A stretch of DNA of 64,000 nt from Pedobacter namyangjuensis (GTDB lineage: Bacteria > Bacteroidota > Bacteroidia > Sphingobacteriales > Sphingobacteriaceae), in the NCBI RefSeq assembly GCF_003313325.1, contig NZ_QMHQ01000002.1, positions 434,001 to 498,000 on the forward strand, in the 5' to 3' direction. Positions within the stretch are counted from its first letter, which is position 1, and every line of letters begins with the position of its first letter. The notes beneath the pieces were generated by a model. That model was not told the origin of the DNA. It made no database searches and saw only the letters and a program-made list of their open reading frames with translations. The position numbers were made by a program, and so were the translations under genes. Below are positions 17,416-27,098 of the stretch, one piece after another.

Positions 17416-17723
17416 AATCTTACAATTTACTCATGCCTACTCTATTCTAGGTTTTCAGCTTCCCCTCAATAACGAATTAAAAGGTCATTTGCTATCATTA
17501 ACGCCATTGTTGCGCTAATGGATTTATTTAAGGCCATTTTTAAAACAACAGAAAAGAATATAATAAAGCATACAGTTGTGTGAAAATAAAAACACGGGCC
17601 GTACTAACCTTACAACTTAGATTTTCATCGAAATAAAACAACTGAAAAATAAGCCCGTTTTAAGGATAAAAAACTAAATCTACTTTTCGACCGTAATTAA
17701 ATGGTGTAAAAAACCTTATTATT
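17416..17723. other. 308-bp divergent region between peptide and XRE genes
   Basis: No gene is seen. It contains the inverted repeat at 17497-17519. ACGGGC (17594-17599) can also pair at long range with GCCCGT (17653-17658). TACTTTTC upstream of the XRE gene is one base from the -7 consensus. No complete promoter was identified for either direction. Confidence 0.5.
17497..17519. promoter_or_regulatory. inverted repeat upstream of the peptide genes
   Basis: ATTAACGC (17497-17504) and GCGCTAAT (17512-17519) form an 8-bp inverted repeat with a 7-nt spacer and one mismatch. In minus-strand RNA the mismatch becomes a G-U pair. It could be an operator for the divergent XRE regulator or a hairpin in the 5' leader of the peptide transcript, about 80 nt from the start codon. 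Confidence 0.35.
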
Positions 17724-17987
17724 ATGGAAGATCAATTAGCATTAAAGGCTAAGAATGTAGCCGGTAATATTAGAAAACTAAGAGAATTTAGAGATTATAC
17801 ACAAGATTACTTGGCCTCGCAACTGAAAATTTCTCAGAATGCTTATAGTAAATTGGAATTGGGATATTGTAAAATTTCCCTCGAACGTTTGTATGCCATT
17901 GCCAACGTGTTAAATGTAGAACCGGTATATATACTTACGATGGAACACACGGAATTAATAAAAATAGATTTACCAAACCAAAGTTAA
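17724..17987 (+). CDS. XRE family helix-turn-helix regulator
   Basis: An 87-aa protein that is almost entirely a lambda-repressor-like HTH (about 12-70). It includes REFRDYTQDYLASQLKISQ and SKLELGYCKISLERLY. No ligand or peptidase domain is fused. It is divergent from the leader-peptide genes and could repress them. It also precedes the sensor kinase gene by 71 bp on the same strand. Confidence 0.85.
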   Translation: MEDQLALKAKNVAGNIRKLREFRDYTQDYLASQLKISQNAYSKLELGYCKISLERLYAIANVLNVEPVYILTMEHTELIKIDLPNQS

Positions 17988-18058
17988 AATAGTGTGTTTT
18001 AAAGCTAAATTTTGTAGTTTTCATTGATAATTTTCACATAATTATTTAGTTTTACTTG

Positions 18059-20638
18059 ATGGATTATTTCAACGCACCGTTATTTCAAGCCCTATTTAAT
18101 ACGGAAGTTCCTCGTATAATTCTTAAAGCTGATACACCTACATATACTATATTAGAATATAACCAAGCTTTTGTAGCAACCACCTATGCCGAACAAAAAG
18201 ATATAAAAGGTAAAAGCATTTGGGATGTGTATCACACTAATCTCGATAGCCAAGATGGCGTAAACACCTTAGCTCAGTCGCTTGAAGAAGCATCGACTAC
18301 CAAAAGTACTGTTCTTACACCAGTTTTCAGGTATGATTTACCATCTGCTACCGATGATATGATCGTAAGCTGGTGGCAATTAGAAATTATTCCGGTTAAA
18401 GCTGTGCATACCGATGATTTTTTTCTCCTAATTACAACAAAAAATGTAACCGATAATGTTTTGGCAAAACAAAAATTTGCTGATGCAATTGCCAAGGAGG
18501 ATTATCTTAATTTGCAATTATCGGCTGGGAAAGAAGAAGTGGCTTCTATGAACGAAGAACTTGTTGCAAGTAACGAACAGCTACTAAATACTATAGAGAA
18601 GCTAGGCGAAACCCAGCGGGAATTAAAAACGCTAAACCATAGCTTAGAGGCAAAAGTTAATGATCGTACTAGAGTTTTAACTGAAACGGTAGCTAGTTTA
18701 AAAGGTTTGGTTATGAATGCCCATTATCCTTTAATGATACTACGTGGACGCGATTGGATTATCGAAATCGCAAACCAACCTCTAGTAGATTTATGGGATA
18801 AAACCATAGAGATGGTTACTGGTAATAAATTAATGGATATTTTGCCGGAGATTGAAGACCAACCCTTCCCTGCTTTTTTACGTCAGGTTTACGATACCGG
18901 CATTGGTTACGGACAGAAAGAGCAGATTTTCCATTACAACTCCCCAAGTGGCCCAGCTACCAAATACGTAAGTTTCTATTACGACCCTTTGCTTAATAAT
19001 AACAAGGAGGTTGTTGGGCTTATTGTTTCTGCCGAAGATATTACGGATAACGTAGTTGCAAGGCACAATCTAGAGCGTAGCTACAAAAACGAGCAGGAAC
19101 TTAACGAAGAAATTAAAATCATTAACGAAGAACTAGCGGCAACTAATGAGGAGCTTACAGCCAGTAACGAGGAGTTAATTGAATATCAGCACAACCTAGA
19201 AATCATTAATGCAGATTTAACGGAAAGCGAATGGCGGTTTAAAAACCTAATTAAACAAGCACCCGTTGGAATTTGTGTTATAAACGCGTCTAATTTAATT
19301 GTTCAAGACGTTAATGATAATTATTTATCACTAGTTGGTAGACAAAGGGAAGATTTACAAGATAGGCCAATATGGAACTCGGTTCCAGAGGCAGCCGAAG
19401 TATACAAGCCCATAATGGATACGGTTATCAATACCGGGAAACCTTTTTTTGCAAAGGAGCACGAGCTTCACTTATTAAGAAATGGAAAAACCGAGTCGGT
19501 TGTTGTAGACTTTGTATATGACCCAATTTTTGATAGCAAAGGCCTCGTTACCATGATTATGGTTTTAGGTATGGACGTTACAGACAAAGTTACCGCCAGA
19601 AAAAATATTGAAGATGTTGAAGAGCGTATTAGGTTAGCAGTTGAAGCTGCAGAGATAGGTACTTATGACCATAACATGATTACTAACGAAGTAGTATCAT
19701 CTGAGCGTTTCGATGCAATTTTTGACGTTAAAAAACCTTATACACGTGAGCAATTATTAGATGCCATACACCCAGATGATAAGCATATTGGCTATGAAGC
19801 AAGAAAATTAGCCCGTAAAACGGGTAAACTATTTTATGAGGCAAGAGTTATCCATAACGATAAAAGTATACGCTGGATAAGGGTTCAAGGAAACGTGTAT
19901 TATAGAGATGATGTTCCCGTACGTTTATTAGGTACAGTTTTAGATATTACAGAATTTAAAAAACTTCAACAGCAGAAAGATGATTTCATATCCATTGCAA
20001 GTCATGAGTTAAAAACACCAATCACAAGTTTAAAAGCTTCCTTACAATTGTTAGAGCGGATAAAAAACAGCCCATCTCCAACTATGTTCCCTAGGTTAAT
20101 AGATCAGTCATTACGCAGTATGGATAGAATAACCGAACTAATTGATGATTTATTAAATGTCAGTCAGATGGGCCAAGGAAACATTAATCTCAGAAAAACG
20201 GATTTTAACGTAGGCCAAATGATTTTAGAAAGCATCGAGCATATAAAAATTGCCGCTGAATATAAACTTGTTGTAGAGGGCGACCATAGTTTAATCCTAA
20301 CTGCCGATGAGCATAGAATTAGTCAGGTGGTAAGCAATTTTGTAAACAATGCGGTAAAATACGCTCCAGATTCTAAAGAGATAAACATTAGTTTTAACAA
20401 AGTTGATGACGATATACGCATTGCTGTTAAGGATAGCGGAAACGGTATCTTACCCGAGAAAATACCGCACCTGTTTGAACGTTATTACAGAGCAGACGAA
20501 AGCAATTTCCAAGTGTCTGGATTGGGATTGGGGCTATACATTTCAGCAGATATTGTTAAAAGGCACAATGGCAACATTGGTGTAATAAGTGAAGTAGGAA
20601 AAGGGAGCGAATTTTGGTTTACTTTACCAATTAATTAA
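18059..20638 (+). CDS. multi-PAS sensor histidine kinase
   Basis: An 859-aa soluble kinase; ATG 18059 is preferred to the adjacent TTG. It has about four PAS-type domains (roughly 10-140, 215-345, 395-515 and 525-630). These are separated by two coiled-coil stretches with repeated NEELxASNEEL patterns. HisKA carries H649 in IASHELKTP, and an ATPase domain has DSGNGI and GLGLGLYI boxes. There is no TM segment, so it senses a cytoplasmic signal. The receiver gene follows after one base. Confidence 0.9.
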   Translation: MDYFNAPLFQALFNTEVPRIILKADTPTYTILEYNQAFVATTYAEQKDIKGKSIWDVYHTNLDSQDGVNTLAQSLEEASTTKSTVLTPVFRYDLPSATDDMIVSWWQLEIIPVKAVHTDDFFLLITTKNVTDNVLAKQKFADAIAKEDYLNLQLSAGKEEVASMNEELVASNEQLLNTIEKLGETQRELKTLNHSLEAKVNDRTRVLTETVASLKGLVMNAHYPLMILRGRDWIIEIANQPLVDLWDKTIEMVTGNKLMDILPEIEDQPFPAFLRQVYDTGIGYGQKEQIFHYNSPSGPATKYVSFYYDPLLNNNKEVVGLIVSAEDITDNVVARHNLERSYKNEQELNEEIKIINEELAATNEELTASNEELIEYQHNLEIINADLTESEWRFKNLIKQAPVGICVINASNLIVQDVNDNYLSLVGRQREDLQDRPIWNSVPEAAEVYKPIMDTVINTGKPFFAKEHELHLLRNGKTESVVVDFVYDPIFDSKGLVTMIMVLGMDVTDKVTARKNIEDVEERIRLAVEAAEIGTYDHNMITNEVVSSERFDAIFDVKKPYTREQLLDAIHPDDKHIGYEARKLARKTGKLFYEARVIHNDKSIRWIRVQGNVYYRDDVPVRLLGTVLDITEFKKLQQQKDDFISIASHELKTPITSLKASLQLLERIKNSPSPTMFPRLIDQSLRSMDRITELIDDLLNVSQMGQGNINLRKTDFNVGQMILESIEHIKIAAEYKLVVEGDHSLILTADEHRISQVVSNFVNNAVKYAPDSKEINISFNKVDDDIRIAVKDSGNGILPEKIPHLFERYYRADESNFQVSGLGLGLYISADIVKRHNGNIGVISEVGKGSEFWFTLPIN

Positions 20639-20639
20639 T

Positions 20640-20993
20640 ATGAAAACTATTGCTGTTTTAGACGATGACTTGGTGGTTTTAGATATTTTGGAAGTAGCAC
20701 TATCCAATATTTACGATGTAAAATTATTTGATCATCCTAAAAAATTGTCGGCATATCTAGCCCAAGAATTACCAGATCTAATTGTAATGGATTATCTATT
20801 GCACGAAACAAATGGCGATTTGATGTGTAAGCTAATCAAGGAAAATCCAGTTACCCAGCATATCCCTGTTATCATGTTTTCGGCAAGTATCTTAAAGCCT
20901 CAAGTTATTACAGATGCAAAATGCGATGTCTACATAGAAAAGCCTTTTGATCTGGAGGATTTGGAAAATCAAATTGCTCGCCACATTAATTAG
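20640..20993 (+). CDS. single-domain response regulator
   Basis: A 117-aa receiver with the acidic pair DD near residues 8-9, a phospho-acceptor Asp in LIVMDYLL and the Lys in IEKPFD. It is cotranscribed with the multi-PAS kinase and lacks an output domain. The target is unknown; the partner kinase is clear from context. Confidence 0.88.
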   Translation: MKTIAVLDDDLVVLDILEVALSNIYDVKLFDHPKKLSAYLAQELPDLIVMDYLLHETNGDLMCKLIKENPVTQHIPVIMFSASILKPQVITDAKCDVYIEKPFDLEDLENQIARHIN

Positions 20994-21338
20994 TCTTCCA
21001 CCTCACTTATTTTTTTTGCTCGTTTAAAGTAAATCATGTTGTACTCACAATATCATTAATAAAGAAATTTGTCTATTAAAATAGAATCCAGCTTTATAAA
21101 ACAGCAAACACCACCAATTCATATAAATTAAAGCACGTGGCAAATACCAAATTTAATGGTTATAAATACGTGATTTATTGCTATCTTTTAAAGCACTTGC
21201 TAAACATTGTTACTTTATTATTAATTAAAGGCACTTCTTAAATTTTATAAGTAAAACCACTAAAATTAATCCTACTTACATGGTATAGTGTTTGAGTTCG
21301 TTTAGGAAATCATCCTTAAACCTAAACAATTGAAAGAC
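20994..21338. other. 345-bp intergenic region upstream of the ECF sigma gene
   Basis: AT-rich with no gene. GTTTAGG (21300-21306) and CCTAAAC (21321-21327) form a short inverted repeat about 12 nt before the sigma-factor start, with an alternative pairing to an internal CCTTAAAC. No consensus promoter was found, which would fit autoregulation by the ECF factor. Confidence 0.4.
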
Positions 21339-21869
21339 ATGGCTACAGAATCGTTAAACTTCGACACAATGATCAGTCCATACCACGCTAAGTTAAAAGC
21401 TTACGCAATGGGATTTACCAATGATGAAGAGAATGCAGCTGATTTAATGCAGGACACACTCTTAAAAGCCTTTACTTATTTTAGCAAATTTAAGCCCGAG
21501 ACTAATTTCAGAGCTTGGTTGTTTACTATAATGAAAAACACTTTTATAAATAATTACCGCAGAAATGCAAGGGTGCAACGCGTTGTTTCTACGGAGGAAG
21601 AAATATCATCGGCACAATTGATGCTAAGTTGCACAAGAAATGAAGGTGAGCTAAAGTTTATTAACGGCGATATTAGCAAAGCATTAAAAACATTACCAGA
21701 TAATTTGTACGAGCCGTTTATGCGTTATTTCGAAGGTTACAAATACCATGAAATTGCCGAAGAATTTGATATGCCTATCGGTACTGTAAAAACCCGTATT
21801 CATTATGCAAGAATGCATTTGAAAAAATTCTTGAAGGTTTACGAAGAACTGAAGTGCAAAATTGCATAA
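21339..21869 (+). CDS. ECF-type RNA polymerase sigma factor
   Basis: A 176-aa sigma factor with region 2 (about 10-80, including DLMQDTLLKAFTYF and FRAWLFTIMKNTF) and region 4 (about 115-172, with YKYHEIAEEFDMPIGTVKTR). No anti-sigma gene is adjacent. ATG 21339 is preferred over the TTG at 21330. It lies between the kinase/receiver pair and the phytochrome operon. Sigma factors paired with response regulators and PAS kinases can form general stress pathways, but that link is only inferred. Confidence 0.9.
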   Translation: MATESLNFDTMISPYHAKLKAYAMGFTNDEENAADLMQDTLLKAFTYFSKFKPETNFRAWLFTIMKNTFINNYRRNARVQRVVSTEEEISSAQLMLSCTRNEGELKFINGDISKALKTLPDNLYEPFMRYFEGYKYHEIAEEFDMPIGTVKTRIHYARMHLKKFLKVYEELKCKIA

Positions 21870-21893
21870 CATAAATTAACTTTTAATTACTAT

Positions 21894-21928
21894 AAAAAGC
21901 CTCTTAGCTAAAAACTTTGGGGCTTTTT
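21894..21928 (+). terminator. intrinsic terminator after the sigma factor
   Basis: AAAAAGCC pairs with GGCTTTTT across a loop of about 17 nt; the stem can be extended by C-G and T-G pairs, and the arm ends in T5. It lies 25 bp after the stop codon. Confidence 0.65.
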
Positions 21929-22032
21929 AATTTGTTTTAGTACTTTAGGTTGTAACGCTCCTTATAGATTTTATTTAAAATCTTTTTTTATTTAACTATT
22001 ATTGTACCGAAACATTTATTTCGAATATCCGA

Positions 22033-24240
22033 ATGGCGGAAACCAATCTTACCAACTGTGATGTAGAGCCAATCCATATCCCAGGAAAAATACAGGCACA
22101 CGGTTTTTTAGTTGCAGTTAACTCAAATAACTTCGCTATAAAATACGTTAGCGATAACATAGAAGAACATTTAGGCGTAGAACCAAAAGAAATTTTAGGA
22201 AAGAATATTTCCTTTTTTAACAAGGTATTGCAGGATAAAGCGGAAGTTGTAGATCTTGAAAACTTACTTACGCTTGGTGCCAGACAGGCTGGTTTTGATA
22301 TTATCAATCCTTATAAAATTAAAATAAATGAACAACCGTTTTATTTAATTATTCATAAATCCAACGGAAGTTTTGTATTAGAATTCGAGCCAGCAACTTT
22401 GGAGTACGATATCCAGAACGTGATTGGAAAAGCTGTTTCAGAAATTTTAATTAACAAATCTTTAGATAAATTATTAACGAAGGCCGCTCAGGAAGTTAAA
22501 AACATGATCGAGTACGATCGTATCATGATTTATAAATTCCATGAGGATGGGCACGGAGAAGTTGTAAGTGAAGTTAAGAATGATGAATTAGAACCATTTT
22601 TCGGTTTACACTACCCTGCTTCAGATATACCAAAACAAGCGAGAGAATTATATAAACTTAATTTAACTCGCATTATTGCAGATGTTAATGTAGAAAGTGT
22701 TGCAATAAGTGCAGATTCGACCGTTGATCATTTAGATTTAACGCAATCTACGTTACGTGCAGTTTCTCCGATACATATACAATACTTAAAAAACATGGGG
22801 GTTGCAAGTAGTTTTAGCATCTCCTTAATATCGCAAGGCGAACTATGGGGCTTAATTGCTTGCCACAATTACTCACCTAAATTTATTGATTTTAAAGCTA
22901 GAGAAGGATGTAAATTAATTGGAAATATACTTTCATCTGCTTTAGAATATAGGCAGGTTGAAGAAGACACAGATTTACAAAATCATTACACGGCAAGGTT
23001 AAACGAACTCAGTGAAAATCTGGAACGTGATAAAGTTATCGTTAATGCTTTAACCGCATATCCTACTACCCTTTTAGACATTGTAAATGCGAAAGGAGTT
23101 GCGCTTGTTTTCGAAGATAAAATCTACACGAAAGGCGAAACACCTAACAACGAAGAATTAAAAGAGCTTTTTGATTGGTTAAAATTAACCATGACGGAAA
23201 CTATTTACCATACCAAGCAATTATCAACGCTGTACAAACCAGGCATTGCATTTAAAAATATCGGAAGTGGCATTTTAGCATGCATGTTATCTAAAGATAT
23301 GGGTGAATTAATTGTATGGTTTAAACCAGAACAGTTGCAAACAGTCAATTGGGCTGGTAATCCAGATAAGCAGATAGAAATGCTACCGAACGGAGAAGCT
23401 AAAATTTCTCCTAGAAACTCTTTCGCAACTTGGGCCCAAATTGTTGCAAATACCTCTTTAAGTTGGAGCAATACAGAAATTAGCGGAGTACTTAAAATAA
23501 GAGAGAAAATCAACAATGCAATAAACAAAACCGCTAACGAAATAAGACTGCTAAATGAGCGTTTAAAACTTGCTTACGAAGAATTAGATACATTTAGCTA
23601 TACTATTTCTCACGACTTGAGAACACCATTAACATCTATTAAAAGTTATACAGAATTGTTTCTTCTTAAAAACAACACAGTAGATGAGCAAGGCAAGAAC
23701 CTGTTAAGCAGAGTGTTGAGTGGAGCAGATAAAATGCAGTTTTTAATAGACGAAATTCTGAAACTAGCTCGCGTTGGCAGGGCTGAGTTCGAACTTTCTA
23801 AAATTAATATGCAAGAGTTAATTGACGAAGCTGTAAATACTTCTGTAGCAGCATATAAAGCGTTCGATACAGAAATTATAGTCTCAGAATGCCCCCAAGT
23901 AAGCGGAGACCAAACTTTGATAGGGCAGGTTTTTTCAAACATTATTGGTAACGCGGTAAAATATTCTTCAAAAGCCGAAAAGCCAACGGTTAAAATCAAC
24001 GCAGTGTTAAGAGGTGAAGAAGTAATTTATTCTATTAGCGATAATGGCATTGGTATTGATGTAAACCACCATGATAAGGTTTTTGAACTTTTCAAAAGAA
24101 TGGAAAATGTTAAAGACTTTGAAGGTACAGGTGTAGGACTAGCGATAGTAAAGAGAATTATTGAAAGACACAATGGTAGGATCTGGTTTGAAAGTGAATT
24201 AGAAAAAGGAACTACTTTTTATATAGCATTAAAAAAATAA
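22033..24240 (+). CDS. bphP: bacteriophytochrome histidine kinase
   Basis: A 735-aa red/far-red photoreceptor. The N-terminus has Cys9 (in LTNCDVEPIHIPGKIQAHG), the site where bacteriophytochromes bind biliverdin. PAS (about 15-115), GAF (about 135-300, with PASDIP near 194), PHY (about 320-490) and HisKA with H527 in ISHDLRTP follow, then an ATPase domain with GTGVGLAI. It heads an operon with a receiver and the heme oxygenase that makes its chromophore. Full length and all signature residues are present. Confidence 0.95.
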   Translation: MAETNLTNCDVEPIHIPGKIQAHGFLVAVNSNNFAIKYVSDNIEEHLGVEPKEILGKNISFFNKVLQDKAEVVDLENLLTLGARQAGFDIINPYKIKINEQPFYLIIHKSNGSFVLEFEPATLEYDIQNVIGKAVSEILINKSLDKLLTKAAQEVKNMIEYDRIMIYKFHEDGHGEVVSEVKNDELEPFFGLHYPASDIPKQARELYKLNLTRIIADVNVESVAISADSTVDHLDLTQSTLRAVSPIHIQYLKNMGVASSFSISLISQGELWGLIACHNYSPKFIDFKAREGCKLIGNILSSALEYRQVEEDTDLQNHYTARLNELSENLERDKVIVNALTAYPTTLLDIVNAKGVALVFEDKIYTKGETPNNEELKELFDWLKLTMTETIYHTKQLSTLYKPGIAFKNIGSGILACMLSKDMGELIVWFKPEQLQTVNWAGNPDKQIEMLPNGEAKISPRNSFATWAQIVANTSLSWSNTEISGVLKIREKINNAINKTANEIRLLNERLKLAYEELDTFSYTISHDLRTPLTSIKSYTELFLLKNNTVDEQGKNLLSRVLSGADKMQFLIDEILKLARVGRAEFELSKINMQELIDEAVNTSVAAYKAFDTEIIVSECPQVSGDQTLIGQVFSNIIGNAVKYSSKAEKPTVKINAVLRGEEVIYSISDNGIGIDVNHHDKVFELFKRMENVKDFEGTGVGLAIVKRIIERHNGRIWFESELEKGTTFYIALKK

Positions 24241-24244
24241 TTAT

Positions 24245-24664
24245 ATGATTACCCCGGATATTTTTTGTGTGGAAGATGATCCAGATTATGCGTTTATACT
24301 GGAGCATGCGGTAAAGGAAGTAAAAAACGAGCTAACCCTTGGCGTTGTAGTAGATGGCATGAGTGCAATTGAACAGCTTAACAATTTTGTTGTTACCAAA
24401 CAGCGCCCAAAACTTATTTTATTAGATTTAAACCTGCCAGGTTTGTCTGGGTTGGATGTTTTAAAAAAGATAAAGGAAACTCCATTTTTAAAATACGTTC
24501 CTGTAATTCTATTTTCTACTTCAGATAACCCAAAAGATGTTAAAGCGTCTTATGAGTTTGGCGCAAACGCCTTTGTAACCAAACCTTCAGGCTACACAAA
24601 TTTAGTTGATTGCGTAAAATCCTTACACGATTTTTGGTTCAATCAGAATAAGAATATTAATTAA
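24245..24664 (+). CDS. response regulator of the phytochrome (Rcp1-like)
   Basis: A 139-aa receiver domain with the EDDP acidic cluster near residues 10-13, a phospho-acceptor Asp in LILLDLNLPG and a Lys in VTKPSGY. The length and LDLNLPG motif are typical of Rcp1-type phytochrome partners. It lies 4 bp after bphP and 3 bp before bphO. No output domain. Confidence 0.9.
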   Translation: MITPDIFCVEDDPDYAFILEHAVKEVKNELTLGVVVDGMSAIEQLNNFVVTKQRPKLILLDLNLPGLSGLDVLKKIKETPFLKYVPVILFSTSDNPKDVKASYEFGANAFVTKPSGYTNLVDCVKSLHDFWFNQNKNIN

Positions 24665-24667
24665 AGA

Positions 24668-25255
24668 ATGTTACAGCAGAAACTTAAAGAAGCAACTAGC
24701 ACACAGCATGATCAGTTAGAAGAATTAATGTTTGTAAAAAACATTATGGGGAAAACGCTAAATCAAGATCAATACAGGCAAATACTTACCACCAACTACA
24801 TTACTCACCTGCTTTACGAAGACGCTATACACAAGGCAATTAACGCGGAAAATGCAAAAGCATTAGATATTGATAAACGTTACAAGTTAAACGCACTCGA
24901 ACTTGATTTGCAAGATGCAAATATTGGTGCTTCTAGCATTTCAGAGAAATTTCATTTGCTTAATAACATTATCGAATTTGATGAAGCAACAGCTTTAGGA
25001 GCGATGTATGTTTTAGAAGGTGCAACTATGGGGGGTGCAGTAATTATAAAACAGCTCAACTTAAATCCAAATTTCTCTACAGGCTATAAGTTTAACTACT
25101 ACGGTATTTATAAAGATAACCTAATGCCCAACTGGAAGAATTTTGTAGCTGTGCTAAACGAACTTCCAGAAGATCAGCACCCGAAAGCTATCAATGGAGC
25201 GCTTTATATGTTCGAAGCGATTGCTAAAATTGCAGAAAAGGTTAAAAATATTTAA
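24668..25255 (+). CDS. bphO: biliverdin-producing heme oxygenase
   Basis: A 195-aa bacterial heme oxygenase with proximal heme His14 in STQHDQLEE and the Gly-rich distal helix in YVLEGATMGGAVI. It converts heme to biliverdin, which loads the phytochrome encoded two genes upstream. It is the last gene of the operon and is followed at once by a strong terminator. Confidence 0.92.
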   Translation: MLQQKLKEATSTQHDQLEELMFVKNIMGKTLNQDQYRQILTTNYITHLLYEDAIHKAINAENAKALDIDKRYKLNALELDLQDANIGASSISEKFHLLNNIIEFDEATALGAMYVLEGATMGGAVIIKQLNLNPNFSTGYKFNYYGIYKDNLMPNWKNFVAVLNELPEDQHPKAINGALYMFEAIAKIAEKVKNI

Positions 25256-25293
25256 AAAAAAAGCCCGTTATCATATGAAACGGGCTTTTTTTT
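25254..25293. terminator. bidirectional terminator between bphO and the GH15 gene
   Basis: GCCCGTT (25263-25269) pairs with AACGGGC (25279-25285), flanked by A9 on the left and T8 on the right. It serves bphO on the plus strand and the convergent GH15 gene on the minus strand. Confidence 0.9.
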
Positions 25294-25305
25294 ACCTCAG
25301 TAAAT

Positions 25306-27096
25306 TTACAAAAATATTGGTCTATCTAGTTTAATCGCAATACGATAAGCTGCATTCATTAATCCAACATGGCTATAAGCTTGTGGAAAATTACCCCATT
25401 GGCTACCAGATTTAGCATCCACATCTTCGCTAAATAACATTAGGTGGTTGCAATATTTAATGATGTTCTCAAACTCTTTTATAGCCTCATCAGTTCTGCC
25501 AACGCAGGCCAATGCTTCAACATACCAAAATGCACAGATGAGAAACGTCGTTTTAGGCTTTCCAAAATCATCTGCATGTAGATACCTGTAGAATAATCCA
25601 TCTTCAGTTTTGAGCTCTTTCTCTAAGGCTATTAAATGATCTTTAGCTTTCTGCGACGCAGGATCTAAGTAATTCATTACGATAAGCTGTAATGTACTTG
25701 CATCTAAATGAGGACTACCGACACCGTTGGTATAAACTTTTCTAACGGGATCATAACAAGCCTCAATATGAGCTGATGCTTTTTCAATGAGCACATTCGC
25801 CCTATCTTCAAAATCTTTATTTCCTATTGTCTTGGCCATTTTTAGTGCGGCATGTGCTCCTGCCCACTGAAACAAATTGCTATAACAATGCATATTTGCA
25901 ATATTTCTAAACTCCCAAATACCAGCATCTTTTTCATCGATGGTACTCTCAATTTTAGAAAGAACATGATCTATCCATTTTAGCGAATCACTTCGCTCTG
26001 AGAAAACAAAGCGATGGTCTGTATAGAGTGGCAACATAGATATAAGCACCTGACCATAAATATCATTTTGTATGTGTTCTGAAGCCTGATTACCTACCCT
26101 AACTGGCTGTTCACCTTGATACCCACTTAAATGATCGAGCGTATATTCGGTTATATCTCTTTCACCAGCTATGCCATACAAAGGTTGGTAACGTTTATCG
26201 TTAGCGAAAGAAATATCAGAGAGGTAATTGAAGTATTTTTCCATCTCCTCAAAATGCCCAATGTGGTTTAGCGATGTTAGCACGTAAAATGAATCTCTAA
26301 GCCAACAATACCTATAATCCCAATTTCTGGTACTACCCGGATGCTCTGGCAAACTTGTAGTACTAGCGGCAATAATAGCTCCTGTATCTTCGTACTGATG
26401 AATTTTTAGAACCAACGCAGAGCGAATTACAATGGGTTGATAAAATGATGCAATTGAAGAGTGTTTTATCCATAAACGCCAGTAAGCAATGGTATCCTTT
26501 AAAAAGCGTTCAGCTGTACTGTTAATCGGTTTATTTAGCTCATAACCATAAATTAAAATCAGATATTTCGCTTCATTTAGTACAAAATATTTCTCGTCCA
26601 GTATATAATTAAGCGAAATATTGGTGCTAAGTTGCATATTTTCAGTGTCGCCCGTAAAGCTTATATGGTTACTGCCCATAGTGGCTTTCATCTTACGCTT
26701 TCCATAATCATAAACAGGCTTGCATTTTACTTTTATACGCGGATTTCCAACAATAGGCTCCACCTTACGAATTAACATAAGTGGCTTAAAATACCTGTCG
26801 TTTTCTTTAAACCTAGGCGCAAAATCAGTTACCCTATAAGTGCCATCTTCAGCAGTTATTTCGGTTCTAAGTACATTGGTATTCTCTATATAATACTGTT
26901 TTGTTGTAAAATCACCTTGTGGTAATATAGAAAACTCTCCGGTTTTTTCTTTATCGGTATCCAATAAACTACCAAAAACAAAAGAACTATCAAAACGTGG
27001 CCAGCATAACCAAGATATATCCGTATTTAAATTTACGTGTGCTATAAAAGCGCAATTTCCAACTATTCCTGTACCGTATAAATGCTTTTCTGTCAT
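25306..27096 (-). CDS. glycoside hydrolase family 15 protein (glucoamylase/trehalase-like)
   Basis: A 596-aa cytosolic protein without a signal peptide. An N-terminal beta domain (about 1-230) is followed by an (alpha/alpha)6 barrel with RNWDYRYCWLRDSFYVLT, the GH15 signature. Relatives hydrolyse alpha-glucosidic bonds in maltodextrins or trehalose. It starts 2 bp after the stop of glgC and is cotranscribed with it, which suggests glycogen, alpha-glucan or trehalose turnover. The substrate is not settled by sequence. Confidence 0.87.
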   Translation of the reverse strand: MTEKHLYGTGIVGNCAFIAHVNLNTDISWLCWPRFDSSFVFGSLLDTDKEKTGEFSILPQGDFTTKQYYIENTNVLRTEITAEDGTYRVTDFAPRFKENDRYFKPLMLIRKVEPIVGNPRIKVKCKPVYDYGKRKMKATMGSNHISFTGDTENMQLSTNISLNYILDEKYFVLNEAKYLILIYGYELNKPINSTAERFLKDTIAYWRLWIKHSSIASFYQPIVIRSALVLKIHQYEDTGAIIAASTTSLPEHPGSTRNWDYRYCWLRDSFYVLTSLNHIGHFEEMEKYFNYLSDISFANDKRYQPLYGIAGERDITEYTLDHLSGYQGEQPVRVGNQASEHIQNDIYGQVLISMLPLYTDHRFVFSERSDSLKWIDHVLSKIESTIDEKDAGIWEFRNIANMHCYSNLFQWAGAHAALKMAKTIGNKDFEDRANVLIEKASAHIEACYDPVRKVYTNGVGSPHLDASTLQLIVMNYLDPASQKAKDHLIALEKELKTEDGLFYRYLHADDFGKPKTTFLICAFWYVEALACVGRTDEAIKEFENIIKYCNHLMLFSEDVDAKSGSQWGNFPQAYSHVGLMNAAYRIAIKLDRPIFL

Positions 27097-27098
27097 AT

